A stretch of DNA of 40,423 nt, taken from positions 1 to 40,423 of the IMG/VR virus record IMGVR_UViG_3300036785_000578, one strand, 5' to 3'. Positions 1 to 5,851 of the stretch are shown here, one piece after another. The notes under the pieces were generated by a model. It was not told where the DNA came from, searched no databases, and saw only the letters and a list, made by a program, of their open reading frames with translations. The DNA is from a virus. The translations under genes were made by a program, and so were the position numbers. Every line of letters begins with the position of its first letter. The stretch's first letter is position 1.

Positions 1-218
1 AAATTACAATCTGGATGGCATAGTAGTCAAGGACGGGCTCCCCTACCCCAACCTTGTTTCAGATTTCTTTGGCGTTTCACTTTGTTTTATAGTGGATTCG
101 CAGGGGATTTCATCCAACGCACATTCGTGGGGCACAACACTCTGGCGGCGCATTCGCCGGTGATCTGCAGCCCATTCGCCGGTTGATCCGAGTTGATCCG
201 AATTCTAAAAGGCGCATC

Positions 219-250
219 TTAATTAAAATTGCGACTGTTGCAAATTTATT
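219..250. repeat. AT-rich imperfect inverted repeat, also present at the right end
   Basis: Arms resembling AATTGC and GCAAATTT are separated by a 7-nt centre, directly upstream of the -35 box at 252. A closely related copy lies at 40245-40274: both read as TAATTAAA, then TTGC, a 7-nt centre, then GCAAATT. Position and symmetry suggest an operator or a replication-related site. The binding protein is unknown. Confidence 0.5.
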
Positions 251-251
251 A

Positions 252-280
252 TTGACACTTAAAAATTACCCCTATATAAC
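252..280 (+). promoter_or_regulatory. sigma70-like promoter of the rightward early block
   Basis: TTGACA (252-257), a 17-nt spacer, then TATAAC (275-280). This matches the bacterial housekeeping consensus at 6/6 and 5/6 positions with ideal spacing. The expected start of transcription is near 286-288, only 2-4 nt before the ATG at 290, and no Shine-Dalgarno sequence is present. The transcript is therefore predicted to be leaderless. Confidence 0.75.
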
Positions 281-289
281 TTTCAACAA

Positions 290-763
290 ATGCCTCCGAC
301 CGAAAAACAGCAAGAATACAGCCGCCGCTATTACCGGGAACACGCGCAGAGCATTCGTCAGAAAGCACGTGCGTGGTATCAGGAAAACAAAAAGAACGGC
401 ACCACGCGCAAAGACTACATGCGTGCATACATGACGGCGAAACGCCTTCGCCAATATGGCATAACGCCGCAACAAGTTCAGGATCTGTTAGCCAGCCAGA
501 ACCATCAATGCGCCATTTGTGGGCTCACAGACACGACCAACCCGCGAGTATTCCCGATCATTGACCACTGTCACACGAAAAACTATGTCCGTGGGCTGCT
601 GTGCTGCAACTGCAATCAAGCGATCGGCAAGATGAAAGATGATCCCAAATTATTTCGCAAAGCTGCTAAATATCTGGAGAATTTCAACCGCGCGGCTCGG
701 CGCGTCAATCCGGCCAAGGAGAAACCAAATGGACCAACTGACTCTGATTCAAGCGTTAGATGA
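290..763 (+). CDS. endonuclease VII-like HNH nuclease (Holliday junction resolvase family)
   Basis: 157 aa. The C-terminal half carries the recombination endonuclease VII signature: zinc ligands C74, C77, C105 and C108, with a DHCH motif at 92-95 and N109 following the last CxxC. The T4 gp49 family cleaves branched DNA such as Holliday junctions and helps debranch DNA before packaging. The N-terminal 70 residues are basic and helical (KQQEYSRRYYREHAQ), as usual for the phage members. The ATG at 290 is chosen because the family's N-terminal helix starts there. It has no Shine-Dalgarno and lies 9 nt after the -10 box. The gene overlaps the next one by 35 nt. A role as a packaging or general HNH nuclease is the alternative. 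A second, unrelated resolvase (RusA-like) is encoded at 38061-38591. Confidence 0.88.
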   Translation: MPPTEKQQEYSRRYYREHAQSIRQKARAWYQENKKNGTTRKDYMRAYMTAKRLRQYGITPQQVQDLLASQNHQCAICGLTDTTNPRVFPIIDHCHTKNYVRGLLCCNCNQAIGKMKDDPKLFRKAAKYLENFNRAARRVNPAKEKPNGPTDSDSSVR

Positions 764-920
764 GGCAATTCGCATCATCTCAACCGCACGCACCGCTGGC
801 CACCTAGCTGCGGGCTCCACTGCTATCTGGCGCATTTCTGATCATGCCGCGAATCATCTTGATAAGCAAATCAATGCACTCCTGGCGCCCTCTGAAACCA
901 TAGCACCGGCATCGTTTTAA
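729..920 (+). CDS. small hypothetical protein
   Basis: 63 aa with no recognised domain. The ATG at 729 is preceded by AAGGAG at good spacing, inside the 3' end of the endonuclease gene; an upstream in-frame ATG at 639 lacks such a site. The sequence is alanine-rich and probably helical (LTLIQALDEAIRIISTARTA). It is likely translated from the same early transcript as its neighbours. Function unknown. Confidence 0.6.
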   Translation: MDQLTLIQALDEAIRIISTARTAGHLAAGSTAIWRISDHAANHLDKQINALLAPSETIAPASF

Positions 921-970
921 CTTTTCAAACCGTGCGGGCGTTGGTCCCGTTCCACTGTCGAGGTGAGTAA

Positions 971-1108
971 ATGAAAGTCCCATCCTACGTTTTTTCAACC
1001 ATACTCAAACCTGGCCGTAATCGTTCACATCGGCGCCGGAACTGGGCGCGGCGTATGCTCATCGTCATTCTTCGCGCTGCTCTGGCCATCGCGGAAGGCA
1101 CGCTATGA
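971..1108 (+). CDS. very small basic hypothetical protein
   Basis: 45 aa, read directly from the sequence. The N-terminal half is strongly basic (GRNRSHRRRNWARR), followed by a short hydrophobic helix (MLIVILRAALAIA). The ATG at 971 has a GAGGTGAG-type ribosome site. Its TGA overlaps the next ATG in an ATGA junction at 1105-1108. It could be a small membrane-associated peptide. Function unknown. Confidence 0.45.
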   Translation: MKVPSYVFSTILKPGRNRSHRRRNWARRMLIVILRAALAIAEGTL

Positions 1109-1164
1109 AAATGCGCTCCGCTTTTTGGGTTCTGCTGTTCTGGCTGATATCTCTATTTCTCTAA
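1105..1164 (+). CDS. 19-aa hydrophobic peptide
   Basis: The frame opens at the ATGA junction with the preceding small gene and encodes MKMRSAFWVLLFWLISLFL, essentially one membrane helix with a basic N-terminus. Translational coupling makes it plausible, but a peptide this short cannot be proved from sequence. If real, it would be a single-span membrane micropeptide. Confidence 0.3.
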   Translation: MKMRSAFWVLLFWLISLFL

Positions 1165-1208
1165 AACCCGCGCGGGCCCGGCGCGTTCAATCCGGGCCAT
1201 GGGGGACT

Positions 1209-1502
1209 ATGAACTGCTCTCGATGCGGTCACCATCAAGATGCTCACGGTCATGTTTCTAATATTTGCCCTGACCATCGCGGCTTCTTCTCTGCTGCTGT
1301 GACCGATCCGCTTGCGGTGCCTGCGCCGCCGGCGCCAGGCTCACCGGATGAGCCTACTGAACCGCTCTTTGTCGCCATCAAAAGCGCAGTCATGGCCGGC
1401 AAAGATCACGTTGCAACCGCTTGCTCTAAAACCATGGCCAAACGAATTGCGGCCGCGCTCAACAAAGCCAGAAGGGAAAACCTAAAAGATGGGTCCGTTT
1501 AA
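1209..1502 (+). CDS. small zinc-finger-like hypothetical protein
   Basis: 97 aa from the ATG at 1209, which follows a GGGGG ribosome site; an upstream in-frame ATG at 1125 lacks one. The N-terminus has CSRCGHHQDAHGH followed by ICPDH, a pattern that could bind one zinc ion. A proline-rich linker (PAPPAPGSPDEPTEP, about residues 38-52) precedes an alanine-rich C-terminal helix. It overlaps the next gene by 14 nt. No function can be assigned. Confidence 0.6.
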   Translation: MNCSRCGHHQDAHGHVSNICPDHRGFFSAAVTDPLAVPAPPAPGSPDEPTEPLFVAIKSAVMAGKDHVATACSKTMAKRIAAALNKARRENLKDGSV

Positions 1503-1716
1503 CGTCACATTCAACGATTTTTTCTGGTACGTAGTTTATTTGGTCACAATCCCGCTTATAGTGAAATTCCTTGGGAAGATGCTTTTTCGCGTGGGGGGCT
1601 GGTTCTTCAAGATGGAAGAGGTTTTCAAATCCATCGAAGGTAAAGACAATCCGATTGAAGCCAGGCTGCTGCGGGCCACGCGGCCGATTGAAAGATTGCT
1701 GCGCCGGCGGAGCTGA
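1489..1716 (+). CDS. small membrane protein
   Basis: 75 aa. A strongly hydrophobic segment at about residues 10-38 (FFWYVVYLVTIPLIVKFLGKMLF) suggests one or two membrane helices, followed by a charged, arginine-rich C-terminus (RLLRATRPIERLLRRRS). It overlaps the preceding zinc-finger-like gene by 14 nt. The first regulatory array lies just downstream. A holin-like or superinfection-related role is possible but unsupported. Confidence 0.5.
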   Translation: MGPFNVTFNDFFWYVVYLVTIPLIVKFLGKMLFRVGGWFFKMEEVFKSIEGKDNPIEARLLRATRPIERLLRRRS

Positions 1717-1733
1717 ACCACACTTGTACATAA

Positions 1734-1764
1734 CCTAGGCGGCGCATAGGTCTTACCTATGCGC
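1734..1764. promoter_or_regulatory. regulatory array 1: hexamers at 11-bp spacing
   Basis: CCTAGG at 1734-1739, CATAGG at 1745-1750 and CCTATG at 1756-1761 start exactly 11 bp apart. The last two sit within a perfect 10-bp inverted repeat (GCGCATAGGT, CTT, ACCTATGCGC; 1742-1764). The array ends 12 bp before the ATG at 1777. The same architecture recurs at 7455-7482 and 26389-26427. It is probably an operator for a DNA-binding protein that contacts one face of the helix. A hairpin in RNA is possible here too, but no U-tract follows and the other two sites form poorer hairpins. Confidence 0.7.
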
Positions 1765-1776
1765 TAATCTAGCTCA

Positions 1777-2163
1777 ATGACAATCACCAGACGTTCGCTT
1801 CTAGCCTCCGCGCCACTGCTCGCCGGCGCGGCCGCCTTCCCTCAAGCCCGGCCGTTGATTATCGGCGGGCCGCCTCCGCCCACTCCGCCAGAGATTGTCA
1901 ATAACTGCGGGAATGTGTTCGTATCCCTGGCGCCCAAGTTTGCCGCCCGCACCTACACCTGGGCGGATATTCAGAGTTTCCTGGCCACCCTGGCCACCTT
2001 CAACCTGCAAATGGGACCCTTCGCCTTCGATAACAGCGTGCGGGCGATGGCCGCCACGATTAACCCTTACACCATCAGCACCCTCAATCGGGAAACGAAT
2101 GAGGGAATTAATGAGAGAACGAATGAACGAGATAAACACTCGAAAGGTTTTGGACAAAACTGA
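1777..2163 (+). CDS. probable exported protein with Tat-like signal
   Basis: 128 aa. The N-terminus TRRSLLASAPLLAGAAAF has a twin-arginine motif, a hydrophobic stretch and an alanine-rich end, so export by the Tat pathway is likely. The mature part opens with a proline-rich segment (GGPPPPTPPE) and contains one cysteine. The C-terminus is polar and repetitive (NRETNEGINERTNERDKHSK). No ribosome site precedes the ATG. The 11-bp-spaced array lies immediately upstream, so the gene is probably directly controlled by that element. Function unknown; an extracytoplasmic or superinfection role is only a guess. Confidence 0.55.
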   Translation: MTITRRSLLASAPLLAGAAAFPQARPLIIGGPPPPTPPEIVNNCGNVFVSLAPKFAARTYTWADIQSFLATLATFNLQMGPFAFDNSVRAMAATINPYTISTLNRETNEGINERTNERDKHSKGFGQN

Positions 2164-2204
2164 ACCTGGTCACAACCATAGCCAACGTCAAAGGGGGAAG
2201 CGTG

Positions 2205-2867
2205 ATGATAACCATCGGCAACTGCAAAGGGGGCTGCGGCAAAACAACCCTGGCCGTCAATCTCGCGATCGCCTTGTCTATGTCGGGCCACGATTCGGAT
2301 GTGCTTCTGATCGATGGTGACGAACAAGGTACAGCTCTGGCTTTCACAGAGCTTCGCTCCAAGCGCCGGCCGGCCGGACCTGGTTATACCGCGGTGGCGC
2401 TCCACGGCGCCGCTATTCGCACGCAGGGGCGCCAGCTCGGGCGTGTCTATCCCTACATCGTTGTCGACGTGGGCGGCCGTGATTCGGGCTCTCTGCGGGC
2501 CGCGCTCACCATTTCTAACCTGGTCCTGGTACCGGCGGCGCCGCGGTCATTCGATTTATGGGGCGCGGATCAAACCGCGAATCTCATTCAAGAGGCGCGC
2601 GAAATCAACGCGGATCTGCGCGCGATCGCGGTTTTGAATGGCGCGGATCCCGCCGGCCGCGACAATGACGAAGCCCTGGCCGCGCTCGGGGACCTGGCCG
2701 GGCTCGAAGTGGCGCCTTGTCGCATCGGCCGGCGCAAAGCCTTCCCTGATGCGGCCGCGGAAGGGTACAGCGTGCTTGAGTATCGCGATAGCAGCGGGCT
2801 CAAGGCGCGCCAGGAATTCACGCAGTTATTTACTTTCCTCTTTCCCGAAAAGGAGCTGTCTCTATGA
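2205..2867 (+). CDS. parA: ParA-family partition ATPase
   Basis: 220 aa, a short ParA without an N-terminal HTH (type Ib-like). The deviant Walker A motif KGGCGKTT is at residues 8-15 with its signature lysine (K8). LLIDGDEQGT (34-43) is the Walker A' region, and IVVDVGGRD (85-93) the Walker B region. Such ATPases bind DNA non-specifically when ATP-loaded and move a partner-centromere complex, keeping low-copy replicons in dividing cells. The ATG at 2205 is preferred over the adjacent GTG (2202) because GGGGGAAG lies at better spacing. The stop overlaps the RHH gene in an ATGA junction. A ParA in a virus without an integrase supports a plasmid-like prophage state. Confidence 0.88.
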   Translation: MITIGNCKGGCGKTTLAVNLAIALSMSGHDSDVLLIDGDEQGTALAFTELRSKRRPAGPGYTAVALHGAAIRTQGRQLGRVYPYIVVDVGGRDSGSLRAALTISNLVLVPAAPRSFDLWGADQTANLIQEAREINADLRAIAVLNGADPAGRDNDEALAALGDLAGLEVAPCRIGRRKAFPDAAAEGYSVLEYRDSSGLKARQEFTQLFTFLFPEKELSL

Positions 2868-3097
2868 CTATCGCGCGCAATCCGAAAAAGGACGTCGACG
2901 CTGCCCGCTTCATCCGCGGCGCCCGCAAGACAGACGGCGCCGGCGCCAGGCGCAAGCTGGTGCCTGTCTGGGTCAATCTCGATCAAGAGCTGCTGGACCG
3001 CGTGAATGAGATGGCCAAAGCCATGGGCCTGAACCGTTCCGCTTTCATCGTCAACGCAGTAGCGGAAAAGCTGCGCCAGTTGGAGCAAAAACAATGA
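2864..3097 (+). CDS. ribbon-helix-helix protein, probable ParA partner
   Basis: 77 aa. A basic, probably disordered N-terminus (residues 1-30) leads into a ribbon-helix-helix core: strand KLVPVWVNL, helix QELLDRVNEMAKAMG, then helix NRSAFIVNAVAEKLRQLEQ. RHH dimers insert a beta-ribbon into short DNA repeats. In ParA-RHH modules (ParG, omega type) the RHH protein is the centromere-binding partner and represses promoters, while its flexible N-terminus contacts ParA. The 4-nt overlap with parA argues for balanced co-expression. It is the leading candidate to bind the 11-bp-spaced arrays; that link is inference. Confidence 0.8.
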   Translation: MTIARNPKKDVDAARFIRGARKTDGAGARRKLVPVWVNLDQELLDRVNEMAKAMGLNRSAFIVNAVAEKLRQLEQKQ

Positions 3098-3321
3098 ACC
3101 TGCTCTATGCTCTGCTGGGCTGGGTCGCGTTCGGATTTTTCGTAGCTTGGATGGTTCGGCGCCTCACCGAACCGCCAGGCCGCAAACCGGAAGCGCGAAC
3201 CTATCGCATCTCGGCCGATGGAAAATCCATAACCTGCCTACGCTGCGGGCTCACATCTTGGCATCCCGAAGACGTGCGCCAGGTCTTTTGCGGGAACTGC
3301 CATATCTTCCACGTCAGGTAA
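3094..3321 (+). CDS. membrane-anchored zinc-ribbon protein
   Basis: 75 aa. A single N-terminal membrane helix (LLYALLGWVAFGFFVAWMV) is followed by a short linker and a zinc ribbon, ITCLRCGLTSWHP ... VFCGNCHIFH, with two CxxC pairs. The ribbon, including the DV and CHxFH elements, matches a small conserved motif seen in many phage and bacterial hypothetical proteins; its function is not known to me. The gene overlaps the RHH gene by 4 nt (ATGA), so it is co-translated with the partition module. Confidence 0.65.
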   Translation: MNLLYALLGWVAFGFFVAWMVRRLTEPPGRKPEARTYRISADGKSITCLRCGLTSWHPEDVRQVFCGNCHIFHVR

Positions 3322-3327
3322 AAGTGA

Positions 3328-3636
3328 ATGCAATGTGATTTCTGTAGCAATCGAGGACCGCTGCAATGCTACCGCTGCCGGAGTTTCGAATCAGATTCCA
3401 GAAATATCGGAGTAAGCCTGGAGGGCTGGACGATCGGACTCCAGAGCCTCAATGAATGGTATGCGTGCTCTGAGTGCTGCAGCTTGATCGACAAGATGGA
3501 CATCGGGGGCCTGGTCGACCGAGTAACCGGAATCCACTTCGCCGGCCGTACAGAGTCGCCCGCGGCGAAGGCTTTTCGGGCGCACATCAGCTACACTTAC
3601 CAACTCTTTTTTACGAATCGGATCAACGCGCGTTAA
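3328..3636 (+). CDS. zinc-binding hypothetical protein
   Basis: 102 aa with three cysteine pairs: CDFC (residues 3-6), CYRC (14-17) and CSEC (47-50, preceded by WYA). The layout resembles a small conserved family in which an N-terminal CxxC and a WxACxxC pair precede LIDxxDxxGLVxR. It sits 6 bp after the preceding zinc-ribbon gene, so it is probably in the same operon. Function unknown. Confidence 0.6.
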   Translation: MQCDFCSNRGPLQCYRCRSFESDSRNIGVSLEGWTIGLQSLNEWYACSECCSLIDKMDIGGLVDRVTGIHFAGRTESPAAKAFRAHISYTYQLFFTNRINAR

Positions 3637-3710
3637 CTGATTGGATTCATTGCGGAGGGTTTCCCGGCTGGGGAGCGGGGCGGGAGGTTATCTTTCGATA
3701 GCCCTGAAAA

Positions 3711-3757
3711 GGTGAAGGGCCAGAGGTTAGCAGCCTCTGACCCCTCGGAATTTCACC
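3711..3757 (+). promoter_or_regulatory. long hairpin in front of the winged-helix-like gene
   Basis: GGGCCAGAGG (3717-3726) pairs with CCTCTGACCC (3734-3743) around the loop TTAGCAG, with one mismatch. An outer stem GGTGAA (3711-3716) pairs with TTCACC (3752-3757) across an 8-nt bulge. AGGAG (3758-3762) directly abuts the outer stem but lies 16 nt from the next ATG (3779). No T-tract follows, so this is more likely a translational control element or attenuator than a simple terminator. Confidence 0.5.
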
Positions 3758-3778
3758 AGGAGTCCAACCCTCCCGGCA

Positions 3779-4387
3779 ATGACAAATCTAGCACAGATCG
3801 CCCGCGGTTCCGCAATAGATTCCTCCAAACTCCATCCCACAACTGCGGCGCTCCTGGCTGCCGTCATTGATTGCAAGCTCACCGGCCTGCATGATCCGGC
3901 TATGGGCAAACTTGCAAAAATGATTCATCGCAAGGTCCGCTGCACCCAGATGCACAAGAAAGCCCTCATCGCCGGCGGGTATCTAGTCATCACGCGGCGC
4001 CGCATCGGTCCCAAGCTGTGTCTAACGGATGTGTATGAAGTACCGGGATTTATCCCACCCCCCCCTGGTGCAAAAATGCACCGAGATGCTTTAAGAACAA
4101 AGACAAAGACAAGGGCATCGTCTCCGCCGCCGGCTGCGACCAGGCCGGCGCCCGATATAAACCGGGTTTTGACCGTCAAACTGGCCGCGGCGGAGGAACA
4201 AATAGCGTTTTTGAGGGCCAGAATGCTGCGCGAGGGGGATCAAAGTAGGAAACAGATTGAATTTTTCCGCTCTTACATCCGCCGCGGAGAGCACCAGGCT
4301 AACGGGCGCCTGTGGGCGTGGGCGAAGATCGTAGAACAGCAGCGTATGCGGCAAAGGGCGTGTGTCGGGATGCCGTTAACCCGGTGA
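3779..4387 (+). CDS. putative winged-helix replication or regulatory protein
   Basis: 202 aa. Residues about 18-90 look like a winged helix: TAALLAAVIDCKL, then helix KLAKMIHRKVRCTQMHKKALIAGGYLVITRRR as recognition helix and wing, then DVYEVPGF. That order resembles the N-terminal domains of phage replication initiators. A proline-rich linker with PPPP leads to a C-terminal coiled-coil region (residues 135-190) rich in charged residues. The only good ribosome site is 16 nt upstream behind a strong hairpin. The gene converges on the XRE gene. Replication initiation is the favoured guess; a transcription factor is possible. Confidence 0.5.
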   Translation: MTNLAQIARGSAIDSSKLHPTTAALLAAVIDCKLTGLHDPAMGKLAKMIHRKVRCTQMHKKALIAGGYLVITRRRIGPKLCLTDVYEVPGFIPPPPGAKMHRDALRTKTKTRASSPPPAATRPAPDINRVLTVKLAAAEEQIAFLRARMLREGDQSRKQIEFFRSYIRRGEHQANGRLWAWAKIVEQQRMRQRACVGMPLTR

Positions 4388-4419
4388 ACCGTTTGGCCTG
4401 CTCTATGCTTGTAGCGTCT

Positions 4420-4659
4420 TCACTTTTCGACAATCGAGGCCGATCTATCGAGCACATCCTTGCCGTGACTTCCCAGCGCCGTGCACATCCGCAGAAAGAC
4501 CATCACCGGGATGTCGTCTCCAGTTTCATAGCGGGCCACGGTGTTGCGGTGGATCCCCACCTTGGCGCCTAACCGTTCCTGGCTCCATCCCTTCGTTTCT
4601 CTCAGCCGGCGGATTTCGGCGCCAAGCTGGTTCTGGAATTCCTCTGCCGTGATCGTCAT
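4420..4659 (-). CDS. XRE-family helix-turn-helix regulator
   Basis: 79 aa, essentially one HTH_3 domain. Helix IRRLRETKGWSQERLGAKVGIHRNTVARYETGDDIP (residues 16-51) contains the classic SQERLG / HRNTVARYE turn. Such small Cro/CI-like proteins repress or modulate phage promoters. The ATG (4659) overlaps the TAA of the DnaC-like gene as TAATG, so it is the last, translationally coupled gene of the early leftward operon. That is an unusual place for a lysogeny repressor and better suits a Cro-like delayed regulator. The 18-bp palindrome over the leftward promoter near 7401 is a possible target. Confidence 0.85.
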   Translation of the reverse strand: MTITAEEFQNQLGAEIRRLRETKGWSQERLGAKVGIHRNTVARYETGDDIPVMVFLRMCTALGSHGKDVLDRSASIVEK

Positions 4660-5390
4660 TACTTCGTTCTCCAATCGGATCCGTGGATCTGTACCGCGGT
4701 GCACATCTGCTGCAGCCGGCTCCACATGCGCGCTCCAATGCGGTCGCCCAGCGTCTCCGGCCGCGCTGCCCTGGCATAAGGGTTTTCGTTCTGCACCTGG
4801 CCGGCGCCGGGCGCCAGGTTCTGAAAGTTGGTGGTCACAATCACCGCGGCCGTTTTGTTGTAAAGCCTGCTGATAAGCAACTCCACAGTGTCGAAAACCC
4901 AATCGGTCGGCCGCGAGGCGCCCAGCTCATCGATTACCACCAGGTCGGCCGAAAGAATCGGCTTCAGAATCTGCGTTTCCGTCTCCGTCGCATCGGGGCC
5001 ATAACTGGCCCGCAGCTTTTCAAGGAGTTCCGCCACGGTGATGAACTGCCCTTGGATCCCTTTGTCTTCGATCAGAGCGCGAACGATGCCGGCCGCCAGG
5101 TGGGTTTTGCCAGCTCCTACGTTGCCCGTAAACAGGATCCCGCGGCCGGCGCCAGGCAAAAAATCGGTGACATACCGGCGCGCGGCAGCCAGTGCCCAGC
5201 TTGTGTGTGCCTCCGGCGTGAAGTTTTCGAGCGCGCAACCCTGGAATTTGGGCGGAATTCCCGCTTTGGTGAGCCGCATTCTGGCCTGCTGGTCGATCTG
5301 GCAGGCGCATGGCCGGGATCCGCGCTCAGTTGGAATGAGCCCGACATCACGGCATATGTTGCAATTAAATGGCTGCTGTGCAAGCTCCAT
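4659..5390 (-). CDS. dnaC: DnaC/IstB-like AAA+ helicase loader
   Basis: 243 aa. An N-terminal zinc-finger-like segment (C10, C13, C28, C30) is followed by an AAA+ core: Walker A GNVGAGKT (89-96), Walker B LVVIDELG (150-157) and sensor 1 VTTNF (185-189). DnaC-type loaders place the replicative helicase on origin DNA; no helicase is visible here, so the host DnaB is presumably recruited. The ATG at 5390 is chosen because AGGA lies upstream at workable spacing. A longer frame opens at a TTG (5438) without a good ribosome site. About 100 bp separate it from the upstream gene, the largest gap in this operon. Confidence 0.83.
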   Translation of the reverse strand: MELAQQPFNCNICRDVGLIPTERGSRPCACQIDQQARMRLTKAGIPPKFQGCALENFTPEAHTSWALAAARRYVTDFLPGAGRGILFTGNVGAGKTHLAAGIVRALIEDKGIQGQFITVAELLEKLRASYGPDATETETQILKPILSADLVVIDELGASRPTDWVFDTVELLISRLYNKTAAVIVTTNFQNLAPGAGQVQNENPYARAARPETLGDRIGARMWSRLQQMCTAVQIHGSDWRTK

Positions 5391-5487
5391 AAGCCCGTCC
5401 TGACCTTCCTGGGGGTTTGGTGGTAGGGGTATAGCCAAAAATGCCGCCGGCGCGTCCTAGGGCCGTCTGCGGGCCGGCAACGGGCAT

Positions 5488-5658
5488 TTAGATGATGCCT
5501 TCCAGATCCAACGGCGCCGGCTCGGCTTCATCCTGCATCAGCTCGGTTTCTACCTCGTAAAAAACCGTCTCGTCGTCCCTGAAACGGTCGTGGGCTTCGT
5601 CGGCATCATCGGCCTCGATGATCCGCTCTGCGATCAAACTAACTCTGAATTTCGGCAT
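5488..5658 (-). CDS. small acidic hypothetical protein
   Basis: 56 aa, starting MPKFRVSLIAERIIEADDADEAHDRF and ending in a highly acidic tail (ETELMQDEAEPAPLDLEGII). The ATG at 5658 has AAGGAAG upstream; the longer frame to 5757 overlaps the neighbouring gene too far. The opening, a beta-strand followed by E-A-x-(D/E)-A, recalls small phage proteins of unknown role. It overlaps the preceding gene by 20 nt. Function unknown. Confidence 0.55.
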   Translation of the reverse strand: MPKFRVSLIAERIIEADDADEAHDRFRDDETVFYEVETELMQDEAEPAPLDLEGII

Positions 5659-5851
5659 TGTCTTCCTTTGCTGGTGGCAGTTCGTAAGACTGCCAATTCG
5701 GGGTGTTTTTGTTGATTTCGTTTGCCAGCCGGAGAAGGCCGATAAACAATTTTTCATTGCCCTGGCCGTGGGCGGCGCCGGCCGCCAGGCCCAGCGCCAG
5801 CAACAGGGTTTCGTACTGATCCCCCGTGAGCGTGAACGTGTATTCGTTCAT
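5639..5851 (-). CDS. small hypothetical protein of the recombination operon
   Basis: 70 aa, MNEYTFTLTGDQYETLLLALGLAAGAA..., a predicted strand and long helix followed by a second helix (NEKLFIGLLRLANEINKN). The ATG overlaps the stop of the ATPase gene (ATGA, 5848-5851), so it is translationally coupled to it. The N-terminal pattern (YTFTLTGDQYETLLLALG) is seen in small phage proteins next to recombination genes, but I know no function for it. Confidence 0.6.
   Translation of the reverse strand: MNEYTFTLTGDQYETLLLALGLAAGAAHGQGNEKLFIGLLRLANEINKNTPNWQSYELPPAKEDNAEIQS

Larger units (their letters stand above)
1..289. promoter_or_regulatory. left-end non-coding control region
   Basis: No convincing gene lies here. 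It holds a direct repeat (CATTCGCCGGTGATC at 151-165, CATTCGCCGGTTGATC at 173-188), a short tandem TTGATCCGA (183-191, 193-201), an AT-rich imperfect inverted repeat at 219-250, and a promoter at 252-280. GTTTCACTTTGTTTTA at 74-89 is the exact reverse complement of 40317-40332 near the other end of the window. An overlapping reading frame starting at 183 runs into the endonuclease gene in another frame and looks like a shadow. If the genome is circular, this region joins 40240-40423 as one intergenic control region of roughly 470 bp; that is inference. Confidence 0.6.

Noticed and set aside
183-434. 83-aa frame at the left end
   Set aside because: Overlaps the endonuclease VII gene in another frame and crosses the promoter; it shows no family-like sequence.
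1742-1764. simple rho-independent terminator at array 1
   Set aside because: The hairpin has no U-tract, and the same 11-bp-spaced hexamers occur at two other sites where hairpins are poor.
4683-5426. 247-aa rightward frame opposite the DnaC-like gene
   Set aside because: The opposite frame has the complete AAA+ motif set, so this is a shadow.
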